From Opitutales bacterium (GTDB lineage: Bacteria; Verrucomicrobiota; Verrucomicrobiia; Opitutales; Seribacteraceae), in contig JAQWWZ010000033.1 in the NCBI GenBank assembly GCA_029254745.1, positions 1 to 64,000 on the forward strand: DNA of 64,000 nt, given 5' to 3'. Position 1 is the first letter of the stretch. The number at the start of each line of letters is the position of its first letter. Positions 40,315 to 50,000 of this stretch are shown here, piece by piece. The position numbers and the translations under genes are program-made. The notes beneath the pieces are model-generated. The model ran no database searches. It worked only from the letters and a program-made list of their open reading frames with translations, and was not told the DNA's origin.

Positions 40315-41844
40315 ATGTCCTTTTCATGGATATCAACTGTTGGCGAACCCAACGCCAAGCTCGCAATCATAATTGGAGAAGTAGCAGAAGATGTCATGAT
40401 TGAAGAATCAAAGAATCATACAGGTGGTATACTTTGGATCTGTGAGGATATGGGGGGTAAAAAGTTTCTCCTTGCCTCGGGCATACAACTTGTAGCCCCA
40501 TACAATACAGATTCTGTATTGTGCCAAAGAATGACAGATTTTATCGCTCTTGATTATCAGCATTTGCCTGTAGTTAAGGTAAGCTCATCTGTTCCTAATT
40601 CTCCTCATTATGATGATGTTCTACCCCTGGTTGTTTCCAAAATTGAAACGACCGCTAGAGCAAGAAGAACAAGGTATGCCACTGGATTTGACCGGCAGCA
40701 TCAAGTTTTTAAAAATCTACCAGGGTATTTATTGTCACGTGTCCCTTCTGAGTGGTCCAGTCTTGGCAAGAATTCGTTTGTGTTAGTGGTTGGTGCCGGA
40801 CCATCGATTGATATCACTTTACCGATTTTCAAAAAAGGCTTCCCTCGTCCTATAATTGTAGCTTGCGATAGTTCACTTCGAGCTCTCATGGTTGCCGGTA
40901 TAACACCAGATTTTGTCGTCAGCATGGACCCTTATAAGTCCTTTGAAAGTTGCTCCACAGACGGTTTTGCTCCTGGTATCGCGATCCTTTCATCTCAATC
41001 TCACAGTAGTTGGGCTAAGCAATGGGGGGAGCAAGCGAGATATATGTCCGGTCGTGTGTTAACGGAGGATTTGCTTGCTAAAAAAGGCGTTAGTAAGACA
41101 AATATATTGGCCGCAAACAACGCTGGGCTATCTGCCCTTGCATTTGCTCACTTCCTTAACCCTGCCTTGATTGTTACAGTTGGTATGGATCTGTGTTCAG
41201 GCGTCCACCCAAGCGACCGATATGCCAAGAATACAGGTAGATGTCATATTAAAGTTCACGCCGAACACTACCACAACATACCCGGAAATTATCAGAAAAC
41301 AGTAAAAACACCTTTTTTATCGGACTGGCAAGAAACCACAAAACTAGCTTCCGAAATTACTATCCGCCGCCCTATTTTCAATTTTACTGATCGTGGAGCA
41401 GTTTTAGAAGGTGCTACCCTTGTACACCCGGATGATGGTCCAGAGTTGAACAAAGCTATGCGTGATAACATTCAGCCTTTTGAGACAAAGGATGAACGGC
41501 TCGGACTTAAAAAACAAGTAACTGGAATAGGATTGGAGCAAATTCTTTCTCTTCTGGTTTCCTATTGCGACCAAATATGGGATTTGGTTGATAGATACGA
41601 AAAAGGGATTCCTGTAGATGAAGTACTGCAGGATATATTTAATGATTCAGATCTTACATCCATCCTCGGGGACTTTTCATTTGTTGTAATGCCCATGCTC
41701 CAACCACTCGTATCTGAAAAAGAAACCCTATTGCCTGCCGTGCAAGCATTGAAGGAATTCACCTATCTCTTGGAAGACGCAATTTTGAAGTGTAGCCCAA
41801 CAGATGAATTTTCAATAAACCACATTCTGGCTAAAAATCTTTAA
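40315..41844 (+). CDS. Maf-type motility accessory factor / flagellin nonulosonate transferase (DUF115)
   Basis: A 509-aa protein with the DUF115 (MptE-like) core: FVLVVGAGPSIDITLPIFKK, PIIVACDSSLRALMVAGITPDFVVSMDP, ANNAGLSALAFAHFLNP and LIVTVGMDLCSG. Maf proteins are thought to transfer pseudaminic or legionaminic acid onto flagellin, and this gene lies beside pseB/pseI and close to the flagellar block. I start at ATG 40315 (MSFSWIS); a start at 40279 adds 12 residues. Convergent 4-nt overlap with the aminotransferase gene. Confidence 0.82.
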   Translation: MSFSWISTVGEPNAKLAIIIGEVAEDVMIEESKNHTGGILWICEDMGGKKFLLASGIQLVAPYNTDSVLCQRMTDFIALDYQHLPVVKVSSSVPNSPHYDDVLPLVVSKIETTARARRTRYATGFDRQHQVFKNLPGYLLSRVPSEWSSLGKNSFVLVVGAGPSIDITLPIFKKGFPRPIIVACDSSLRALMVAGITPDFVVSMDPYKSFESCSTDGFAPGIAILSSQSHSSWAKQWGEQARYMSGRVLTEDLLAKKGVSKTNILAANNAGLSALAFAHFLNPALIVTVGMDLCSGVHPSDRYAKNTGRCHIKVHAEHYHNIPGNYQKTVKTPFLSDWQETTKLASEITIRRPIFNFTDRGAVLEGATLVHPDDGPELNKAMRDNIQPFETKDERLGLKKQVTGIGLEQILSLLVSYCDQIWDLVDRYEKGIPVDEVLQDIFNDSDLTSILGDFSFVVMPMLQPLVSEKETLLPAVQALKEFTYLLEDAILKCSPTDEFSINHILAKNL

Positions 41845-43067
41845 TTATCTATTTTACCATTAGTTTCTTCTAAGACTTGAGCAGTTTTTTGTATAGCTAA
41901 GTCTAAAGATTCAAATGTGTGCGAATTACTGATAAACCAGTTGTGGTGTGGGTGGAAATACAAACCTGCACCCGCACAAAGTCTGCAGAATCCTTGAATC
42001 TTAAATAAATTATGATCATCCTCAATAAAGGGGTAAGGCATTGATGCAGGGCCTGTCATGGAGAGGGGAATATCAAATTTTTTCGCTACTTCTGTAAGCT
42101 TATTACAAAAATAAGTTCCTTTGGCTAAGACTTGTTCCGCGACTTGTTCACGGGTTGATATAGATAAGGAAGTAATGGCAGCGGCCATAGCCACAGCATC
42201 ATTCCAGCAACTTCCAGTAAGAAAAACCTCTGAGGATGCAGATTTTTGATTCTTTTTCCCAACGCATGCAGAAATTGTATATCCATTCCCTAAAGCTTTG
42301 GAATAAACCGCTAAATCAGGAACGAAATCAAAATAACGATGCGACCCGTCATCATGGAGTCGCCCCCCTGCCCTTACATCATCTAAAATAAGTAAGGACC
42401 CTTCCTTCTCGCAGATCACACTTACTTCTTGCCAGAAGGTGGCATGAGGCATTTCGGATTTGGCAAAAGCCGGATGGTGGTAAGGGGTTAAAATAACACC
42501 TGCAATTTTATTCCCATATTTTTTGAATATCGATCTAAGCTGATCGGTATCATTCCATTCAAACTCTAAAATATCCTGCCTGTCGGAAGGGATACGACCA
42601 CCCATGCCTGGATCACACCAAGCGTCGACCCCGTGGTATGCACCTTTAGCTTTCACGATATAAGGGCGTTGAGTAAATTGCCTGGCAACTCTAATCGCCC
42701 AGGTTGTAAGGTCCGAACCATTTTTTGCAAATACTGCCCAATCAGCAAAATTTATCCTATCCACAAGTATTTCAGCCAATTCAACCATTTTTTCAGATGG
42801 TTGATTAAAGACAGCACCCATCTCTCTTTGCACCTTTGCTGCCGTTTCAATTTCTTGATTGGAGTAGCCATGAAGAATAGTTCCAAACCCACACATGAAA
42901 TCAATCCAATCCTTACCATCCACATCCACAAAGGTATGCCCCCTCGCTTTTTTGCAATAATGTGGGAAACTATCAGGTAATCCAGCAGCTGGAGCGACAT
43001 GGCCATAAATACCCCCGGGGATTACTTTCTCGGCTCTTTTAAAAATATTTATGGAATTATTTTGCAT
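41841..43067 (-). CDS. Class-III PLP aminotransferase, GSA-aminomutase-like
   Basis: A 408-aa fold-type I enzyme resembling glutamate-1-semialdehyde aminomutase: VIPGGIYGHVAP, FMCGFGTILHGYSNQEI, FAKNGSDLTTWAIRVAR, LLILDDVRAGGR (Asp contacting PLP) and Lys257 (VYSKALGNGY) as the Schiff-base lysine. The usual GSA motif with DEVMTG is altered, so it is probably not the tetrapyrrole enzyme. Position in a surface-glycan gene group suggests amination of a sugar or of a side-chain precursor. It overlaps the downstream unknown gene by 11 nt. Confidence 0.8.
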   Translation of the reverse strand: MQNNSINIFKRAEKVIPGGIYGHVAPAAGLPDSFPHYCKKARGHTFVDVDGKDWIDFMCGFGTILHGYSNQEIETAAKVQREMGAVFNQPSEKMVELAEILVDRINFADWAVFAKNGSDLTTWAIRVARQFTQRPYIVKAKGAYHGVDAWCDPGMGGRIPSDRQDILEFEWNDTDQLRSIFKKYGNKIAGVILTPYHHPAFAKSEMPHATFWQEVSVICEKEGSLLILDDVRAGGRLHDDGSHRYFDFVPDLAVYSKALGNGYTISACVGKKNQKSASSEVFLTGSCWNDAVAMAAAITSLSISTREQVAEQVLAKGTYFCNKLTEVAKKFDIPLSMTGPASMPYPFIEDDHNLFKIQGFCRLCAGAGLYFHPHHNWFISNSHTFESLDLAIQKTAQVLEETNGKIDN

Positions 43068-43764
43068 GCGTGTAGTTTGAAGGAGTTGGGACTTCCCTAG
43101 AGGCTATCCTAGCCACAAATCCAAATTTATCGAGCAGAGGAACCCTGCCACTTACCTGTATATTACCCAGTGCAGGGTCTGCAAGTGGATCAATCTGGCC
43201 ACGAGTTCCCCGGAGAGCTGATTGTAAGTCTTTAAAATTTAAGATGACCGATGAATCTTCATGGGGATTTACAGCCTTACATGTCCATTGAGTATTTTTA
43301 GATTTAGAAACCCTACCCAAAAAATAAGTTTCCTTTAAATAGAAGTCGATAGTGCCCACTTCATTATTCATTAACTCTTTTGCATGGGGATGATGGTTTA
43401 GATAGCAGGAGGTTGCTTCAAGTCCGGCACTGAAAAGGATGTGTACATTCTCCCGGTCCAAATCCCGATCATATAATTTCCTTATCTCTAAAAGAGTTTT
43501 TATACCATGAATGCTCATCATTGGATTGCGAAAAAGAGGAATAATTTTTGGAAAAGAAAATCCATTTTGGGCAGAACGTAACAAATTTTGATTAGTAAAG
43601 ACGATTTCATTACCAAAGGTCAGGCTAATTATTGAATCTGTGAGAATACGAGCAAAAAGCTGTTGAGTATTGGGTTTTCTTTTTTTGATTCCAATGCTTA
43701 TCGTTTCTAGAGAACGAGCCACTGCCCACGAAGCAAGTTGTCCTTTTACCGGGATATCAATCAT
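43057..43764 (-). CDS. Unknown protein in the glycan gene group, possible SCP2-like C-terminus
   Basis: A 235-aa soluble protein I do not recognise. The C-terminal part (ALRGTRGQIDPLADPALGN, IQVSGRVPLLDKFGFV) has the rhythm of SCP2-like sterol/lipid carrier domains, but that is only a guess by eye. No signal peptide. It is sandwiched by overlap between the MGDG-synthase-like glycosyltransferase (8 nt) and the aminotransferase (11 nt), so the three are almost surely one translational unit. Confidence 0.7.
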   Translation of the reverse strand: MIDIPVKGQLASWAVARSLETISIGIKKRKPNTQQLFARILTDSIISLTFGNEIVFTNQNLLRSAQNGFSFPKIIPLFRNPMMSIHGIKTLLEIRKLYDRDLDRENVHILFSAGLEATSCYLNHHPHAKELMNNEVGTIDFYLKETYFLGRVSKSKNTQWTCKAVNPHEDSSVILNFKDLQSALRGTRGQIDPLADPALGNIQVSGRVPLLDKFGFVARIASREVPTPSNYTHAK

Positions 43765-44866
43765 CTATGGCAAGGCTCTGAAGCATCTCAATAAGGGGTG
43801 GTTGCGCTGGCAATACATCCAGTAAAGAAGGTATTTCCCCAGATAGTAAAGGAGGCAGATCTTGGGCCGTCTTAATGCTAAAGTATTTTCCTTTTTTGAG
43901 GATCCAATAATTTAAGTTATTTGTTTCCTGAGGCATCACTCCACCACAAAGATTAAAAATTACAGGGGTTCCCATAGCGATCGCTTCCGCACTCAATCCT
44001 GCCCCGGGTCGGGCTAAGAGACAGGAAGCTTGGGATAAAAGGGCAGCCATACTCTCTGCATCAACTTCAGGCAGTACAATGAGTTTAATTGCGTTTTCCC
44101 CTTCATACTCAAGCAGTCTCTTCATTGTACCATGGTTTTTCCCGCAAAGGGCGACCACCTGCTTGTAATCGTGAGTCTTGGATAAGGATACTAATTTCTT
44201 GTAAATAAGCGGGTGGTTATTCGTCCCGTTGGCACCAGTACCGAGCAGAATAAATTTCTCACTTGGATTAATACCAAAAGATTTTAGAAGTTTATCAACC
44301 TTTTCAAATTTATTTTTTTCATAAAAAGCTTTTCGAAGGAGTAAGCCACCTTTTTTCAATTTTGATTCCGGCATCCCATATTTTTTAGCAGCAGAGCATG
44401 TAGATGTAAAAGGACCTGTAAATAAATCAGCCTTTGGGTTTATCCAATGCCGACTAAATCCATCGCCATCTGCAAACTCGCCACAATATATGACAAACTT
44501 AAGGTTGGGGATATGTTTTTTCGCTATGTCAAGGTAGGCATGATTAAGGTGAGCATGCATGCTTACAATGATCTTGGGCTTACAATCCCCCAAGAAACTG
44601 ATAAACTTTTTTTTTCCGATTAAAGTCTTTGTACTGCGGTGAAGGTTGGCATGCTCAAGAAAGCAAAAATAAAACCGGTGAGCCCAGGGAGCTTTCTTCT
44701 GAATAAAGTTATAAAGTTCTGTGCCAAATCGGTATAAAGCTGACCCTGATTCCAAGGGATGATATACCTCGGCTTTCAGCCCCAGTTTCTTCCACCAATA
44801 TTGAAGGGCAAAGGCTCTCATGTCGTGCCCACCACCAGTCGAAGCACTAAGAATGAGAAGTTTCAT
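43757..44866 (-). CDS. MGDG-synthase/MurG-like glycosyltransferase
   Basis: A 369-aa GT28/GT-B type protein. The N-terminus (KLLILSASTGGGHDMRA) and AWAHRFYFCFLEHANL-like segment match the MGDG-synthase N-domain of diacylglycerol glycosyltransferases; the C-domain has ILLGTGANGTNNH and the nucleotide-sugar loop LLARPGAGLSAEAIAMGTPVI. Such enzymes transfer hexose from UDP-sugar to lipids or other acceptors. Acceptor here unknown; glycolipid synthesis or a glycan step tied to its co-translated neighbours are options. Confidence 0.82.
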   Translation of the reverse strand: MKLLILSASTGGGHDMRAFALQYWWKKLGLKAEVYHPLESGSALYRFGTELYNFIQKKAPWAHRFYFCFLEHANLHRSTKTLIGKKKFISFLGDCKPKIIVSMHAHLNHAYLDIAKKHIPNLKFVIYCGEFADGDGFSRHWINPKADLFTGPFTSTCSAAKKYGMPESKLKKGGLLLRKAFYEKNKFEKVDKLLKSFGINPSEKFILLGTGANGTNNHPLIYKKLVSLSKTHDYKQVVALCGKNHGTMKRLLEYEGENAIKLIVLPEVDAESMAALLSQASCLLARPGAGLSAEAIAMGTPVIFNLCGGVMPQETNNLNYWILKKGKYFSIKTAQDLPPLLSGEIPSLLDVLPAQPPLIEMLQSLAIDD

Positions 44867-44933
44867 GGTTGAATGGAGCTACAATGTGGGCAGGTGCTGC
44901 GATATTGATCTTTGCAGCGCCTGATACCCCGTA

Positions 44934-46172
44934 TTATTCAAGCTCGTGAATGAATAATCCGCTTCGTAATTTTGGTTCAAACCAAGTTGTTTTTGGGGGC
45001 ATAATTTCCCCCGCATCTGCAATCGCAAGAAGTTCAGCCATAGATACTGGGTAGAGAGCAAACGCTACTTTCATCTCTCCTGAATCCACTCTTCTTTCTA
45101 ATTCCGTGAGGCCACGTATGCCCCCCACAAAATCGATTCTAGTATCTTTCCTTAAATCCTTAATTCCAAGAATGGGGTCGAGGACTTTTTCTGATAAAAA
45201 AGTTACATCAAGATTATCTTTGGGATTAGGTGAAGAAATAATTTCCCTTGGCTGCAATTTATACCACTTGGAATCGAGGTACATAGAAAAGGACCCTTTA
45301 GCGGATGGACTTTGTCCAGAACTCGATTCTGAAATCTCGAAAACTTCTGAAAGCTTTGCTTGAAATTCTTCCTTACTTTGGCCGTCAAGGTCTTTCACCA
45401 CACGATTGTAATCAAAAATCTTTAACTGATCATCGGAAAATAAAACAGCCATAAAGAAATTATATTCTTCGGTTCCATCATGGCTCAGGTTCTGCTCTTT
45501 TTTTTGTTGCCCCACCCTCGCAGCGGCAGCAGTACGGTGATGACCATCTGCGACATAAAGATCGGGGATGGTTTTAAATTCAGATTCAATCTGGGCAATA
45601 GCTTCATCATGTTCAATGGTCCATAGCTCATGCCTAATACCATCATCTGCCACAAAATCATAAGTTGGACTTAGTTTTGTGGTGTTAGAAATAATTTCAT
45701 TGATCGAATCAAGTCCACGATATGAAAAGAAGACGGGTTCTGCATTTGCATTTTGGGTCTCCACATGCCTTACACGATCATTTTCTTTGGCCGTTCTGGT
45801 TAGTTCATGCTTTTTTATATGTCCATCAAAGTATTCCTGGTAATTACAACATCCTACTATGCCTGTCTGCTCCCGGTTATTCATGGTAAGCCTGTAGATA
45901 TAAAAAGAAGGCTTTGCATCTTTCTGCAGAATATTTTCGGACCGTAACAGATTTAAATTTTTTAAACCCTGTTCATACACTTCTGTCCCATACGGGTCGA
46001 TGTCGTCTGACAACTCGAGCTCGGGCTTTATGACGCGAAGAAAGGAGTATTTATTGCCGTCGGCTTCTTCCCTTGCCTCTTGCGTATTTAATACATCATA
46101 AGGACGTGAAGCGACTGCTTTAGCGTGAATAGGTTGTGGGCGTAATGCTCTAAATGGTTTAAATATGGCCAT
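44934..46172 (-). CDS. DUF1015 family protein
   Basis: A 412-aa protein matching DUF1015: it opens with KPFRALRPQPIHAKAVASRPYDVLN, continues with FYIYRLTMNNREQTGIVGC, HELTRTAKENDRVRHVET and the conserved DLYVADGHHRTAAAARVG, and ends with VAFALYPVSMAELLAIADAG and MPPKTTWFEPKLRSGLF. The biochemical role of this widely distributed family is not settled. It lies downstream of csrA with a 42-nt gap. Confidence 0.88.
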   Translation of the reverse strand: MAIFKPFRALRPQPIHAKAVASRPYDVLNTQEAREEADGNKYSFLRVIKPELELSDDIDPYGTEVYEQGLKNLNLLRSENILQKDAKPSFYIYRLTMNNREQTGIVGCCNYQEYFDGHIKKHELTRTAKENDRVRHVETQNANAEPVFFSYRGLDSINEIISNTTKLSPTYDFVADDGIRHELWTIEHDEAIAQIESEFKTIPDLYVADGHHRTAAAARVGQQKKEQNLSHDGTEEYNFFMAVLFSDDQLKIFDYNRVVKDLDGQSKEEFQAKLSEVFEISESSSGQSPSAKGSFSMYLDSKWYKLQPREIISSPNPKDNLDVTFLSEKVLDPILGIKDLRKDTRIDFVGGIRGLTELERRVDSGEMKVAFALYPVSMAELLAIADAGEIMPPKTTWFEPKLRSGLFIHELE

Positions 46173-46214
46173 GGTGGTGCTATGATGGAAGTAATAAAAT
46201 GGTAAGGTTAATCC

Positions 46215-46517
46215 TTACTCTTCAAACTTTTTTTCGTGTGAAGCAACTTTTTTGGCTTTGAATTGCTCAATCAGTTTTTTAGCTGAACCAGCAGCCAATG
46301 TACTTTTAAGAAGTCCTTTCTGTTTCGGAATACCCGAGACTGCTGCTTCCTGATTGGATGATTGCATTTCCTCTAAGATCTCTCTTCGAAAGATTGAGAT
46401 TGATCGGGGTGCAGAGATCCCAATTTTAACAGAATCACCTTCAATTTTGGTTATAGAAATTTCAATTTCATCACCAATCTTTATGCCTTGCTCTACTTTA
46501 CGAGATAAAATCAACAT
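46215..46517 (-). CDS. csrA: Translational regulator CsrA with a C-terminal extension
   Basis: A 100-aa protein; the first 60 residues are canonical CsrA (MLILSRKVEQGIKIGDEIEI, VKIGISAPRSISIFRREILEEM) that binds GGA motifs in mRNA leaders and represses flagellin translation. Normal CsrA is 60-75 aa; here about 40 extra residues rich in Lys/Ala follow. Placed directly after fliW, whose product normally sequesters CsrA. Confidence 0.94.
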   Translation of the reverse strand: MLILSRKVEQGIKIGDEIEISITKIEGDSVKIGISAPRSISIFRREILEEMQSSNQEAAVSGIPKQKGLLKSTLAAGSAKKLIEQFKAKKVASHEKKFEE

Positions 46518-46534
46518 GGTCTCAAATTTTGAAA

Positions 46535-46996
46535 TTAGAGACCTTCACCACCAACATCAAGAATGTGGCGGGCAGAATAATCTTCATGATTATTGATGAT
46601 ACATTGTTTGCCGGTTAATGTCTTACGATTGACTATAATGGGACCGACAAGGTTGAGGGAAATTTTGTTAGCTTGGTCAGGAAGTAATGTGACAATGTTT
46701 AAAATCATGGTATCCTCGGGACCAGTGATTCCGAGTATTTTAATGTCAGCATCGGCAATTTCTACAGAATAATCTGGAAGAACTCCGCCAGGTTCTAAAA
46801 CCACAAAAGCCAATCCGTCTTCTTTTTCTTCTCTTAACCACATGAATGGCAACTCTTCCTTATCAAACATGAGTTCCATCGCTCGAATCTGAGAAAACCC
46901 AAACAATCCTTGCGGTAAAATTAGCTTATTTTGACTGATTGAAGCGTCAAGCTCCGGGTTGTTGGAATCTTCTCCTAAATTGAGTTTCATATGCAA
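46535..46996 (-). CDS. fliW: Flagellar assembly factor FliW
   Basis: A 153-aa beta-rich protein with the FliW hallmarks (LPQGLFGFSQIRAMELM, LPFMWLREEKEDGLAFVVLEP, MILNIVTL, NLVGPIIVN). FliW binds flagellin and CsrA alternately, coupling flagellin synthesis to secretion. The start is 4 nt from the flgL stop, and csrA follows after 17 nt. Confidence 0.93.
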   Translation of the reverse strand: MHMKLNLGEDSNNPELDASISQNKLILPQGLFGFSQIRAMELMFDKEELPFMWLREEKEDGLAFVVLEPGGVLPDYSVEIADADIKILGITGPEDTMILNIVTLLPDQANKISLNLVGPIIVNRKTLTGKQCIINNHEDYSARHILDVGGEGL

Positions 46997-47000
46997 AAAC

Positions 47001-50000
47001 TTACAGGTAATTCAGTAAGGATGTATTCAGAAGTTGTGCTCCTACTTGCATGGCTGCCTGGTAAGCTGTGGAGACACGAGAGAGCCTCATGATCGCTTCT
47101 GAAAGATCAATATCCAAGTCTCTGGAAATTCTTTGATCGAGTTGCATGAAGTAGTCTTCGTCATGAGCCTTGACTGTTTCCATACGAACCATACTCGCAG
47201 TGAGTTCACCCATTTTGTCAATAATGTTGTCTTCAAGCTCAATCAACTTTTTCTCCGAATCTTCAACTTCCTGGGAATAAAAAGAAGGAGTCGCGTCTGC
47301 TAAACCATCTCGGAGTTCAACCAAAGTGTTGACCACATCGCCCAATTCAGCGGTGCCACCATCGGCTGAATTTAAAAATGAAGTAATGGCACTTTCCTTG
47401 CCCACATAAAATTTAGAATTATTTTCAGACCCCGTGTACGAAACATTAATGATCTCCCCTTTTTCATTACGGTGATCAAGAAAAGTCTTCGATCCTGTAG
47501 CAAAGGAGAAGGTGTCACCGAGTCGGGGACCTGTTGGGGCAAGGCTTTGGATAGGCTCATCAGGTTGAATGAGCTCAAAACCAGCAATTCGGTACGGTCC
47601 CGGGTCATTGGGATTTTCTTGCCATAATACAGTTGCCTCTAGGATATCATTTCCGACTTGGATTGTAACTTTTTGGAAATCTTGAGGGATGCTACCATCC
47701 TGAAAGAAATATCTGCCTGCATCTTCAACTTTTAAACCGACTACATTTCCATTTGCATCGACAACAGCCTTGGCTGATGCATCGGAACCAGCTGCCCCGG
47801 CTGAAGGCACAGTAACTTTCGGAGCATCTTGACGATTGGCATCAAATTGAAGAACATGCTGTAGAGGGTTATCAACTACCTCCCATATATAGTTCGTAAC
47901 TTGGGATTGTCCGTCTACACTAGGAATTAGCTCAGAATCAGGCAAAATCATTTCGGTTGAGCCAAGAAAATCAGCTGATGGCAAGAAGTTATTGAAATTG
48001 TCGCGCAGGCTTCGGTAATATTGGCCGTCATAGAGAACAATGTCTCCAGAATGATATGTTTTGTTTGAAGACCACTCCGTACCTTGGGTTCGAACTTCAG
48101 CGGGAACTTTTAACATTTTGTTATTAGCCAAAAGAGCTTCAAAGGCTTCGTTGCTGTCAATGGTAGCTGTATCAGTTGAAACATAGTAAGCTTTTTCTTC
48201 CTGATGGAAAACATAATCACCAGTTTCTAGAGAAAGTTGAGTGTTTTCAGCAGCACTAGAAAAAACCTTTTCTTGTCCCTCTTTGGGCAGGGTTGTAAGT
48301 TTAAATACTGTACCGTCACTGCGAGCTGATGCTTCACGAATATTGGCTACAGATGCTGACGGATTACTTGGATCAAATCCTTCTGCGGTCGTGTCCGTAT
48401 TAGAATTAGCGGTTGCGATAAAGTATTTGTCAAGAGTCTCATCGTAAATGTACTCACCTTTTAATAAGTTAAAGGGTTCGCCCTCAGTGATTTCTATAAC
48501 ATTCGGCGGGAATTCATCTTGAATGGAAAGCCACAATGAACTATCAGTTACTAGCCCATCTTCCGAGGGGATGAAATACTGTCCTTCGAGTTGCTCCACG
48601 GGTTGCTCAAAAGTAATCATTTGGCTTGAAATCACCTGGCTTCCCTCAGCAGCCGCTGCTAGCCTGTATTCCTGAGTTTGGTGGTCAAAATAAACGGTTC
48701 CTTCAGATTCTGAACCACTAACATCAAAAGTGGCCACTGGGTAAGAAATTGTTTTAACCTTTTCTTCTGCAAGTTTATCCAAGTCTTCAGGAGTTGCACC
48801 GACCGGAAGTGCATCTTTTGAAAAAAGTAGAATGTTACTATTATGACTCTTGGCCTCCGAGAATTCGTTAAATAACATACCGTCTAATGAAACATGAAAT
48901 TCTTTGAGTGACATACCTGAAGCTTCGACACTCCAATCCTCTCGATCCACATTATAACCGGATGGTAGTTCTTTCCAGTAGTTCGAACTAGCTGAAGTAG
49001 GTTTGTGATTAAAATTATCGTTAATTTGGGATTCCCATAGTTTCCCTTCGAACTCAATAATGCTACCTAATTCATAGGTTTGAAGCCTCTTCCAAGGATC
49101 TGAATGCGTAACAGAAAGCTGTGTTGTTCCCTCAGTAGAAGAAATGCCCACACTGATTTCTTGCGTCCAAGTTGGATCAAGAGAATCTTTGGGAACTTCC
49201 TCAAAGGTGATGTTTTCATTCTCAGCGTTCACAGTTATGGGACTGAAGCTGTTTTGGTCGGCTAAATTAAATGATTGAAAGGAAGAACCAGTAAAATAAA
49301 CAGGCTCACCTTCCAGGAGTTCAGAAAAGTCAATATTTGCTGTTGTTGCTTGACCCTCAACAGCGGCGGTAACATCGGTCAAGACACCATTTGCTTTGGC
49401 AGAGACAGCAGCAATGGAAGATCCAAGACTAGACCACTTCGATGAATTCCCCGGGTTAGTAATGTCATAATCCGCAGAGGCAGCATCGTTGCTTACAGCG
49501 ACAGAAGCTTCATAATAAACACCGTTGTATCTAACCACAGAACCCTGTGCATAAGTAGAAACATTCCACTCTGTGGAAAGAGAAGACGCAGCAGCAGCAT
49601 CAAAAGAATAAAATGATCCACTATCTTGAACAACATCACCAGCAGAATAGTTAGCGAATGAGTCAAATTGCCCCTTCATGATCTCACCCGCAACAACAAC
49701 CTGCTGATTATCTGCCTGAAGAACCTCACCAGCAGAGTAGGCTAAGTTAGGATTAAAAGATTCAAGCCCTGCAGGATTGTGGGGCACATCGTTACTCTGG
49801 GTTCCATTTGGATCTACGACCTTGTGCCATACCCCATCATGAAAAACAAAATCATCCTTTACATACTCGTCTGGTCCCCAGTTACCTTTTACGGGTGCCT
49901 TAAACTGAAGAAAACGAGGATTTTCTGCATCGGTGATATCGTCATACACACGATCGCCTGCTTTGAAAGAAAGGTTGTCACTCCAAAGTGAAAATGAACC

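Noticed and set aside
41841-43067. Calling the class-III enzyme hemL (GSA aminomutase)
   Set aside because: The motif around the PLP Asp and the substrate-gate region differ from HemL, and the neighbours are glycan genes.
43757-44866. Calling the GT28-like protein PseG, the missing pse hydrolase
   Set aside because: The N-terminal STGGGHDMRA segment and domain pattern fit MGDG-synthase-type transferases rather than PseG.
47970-49890. Repeat region in flgL as a CRISPR or DNA tandem repeat
   Set aside because: Repeats are degenerate at DNA level, irregularly spaced and in frame; they are protein modules.
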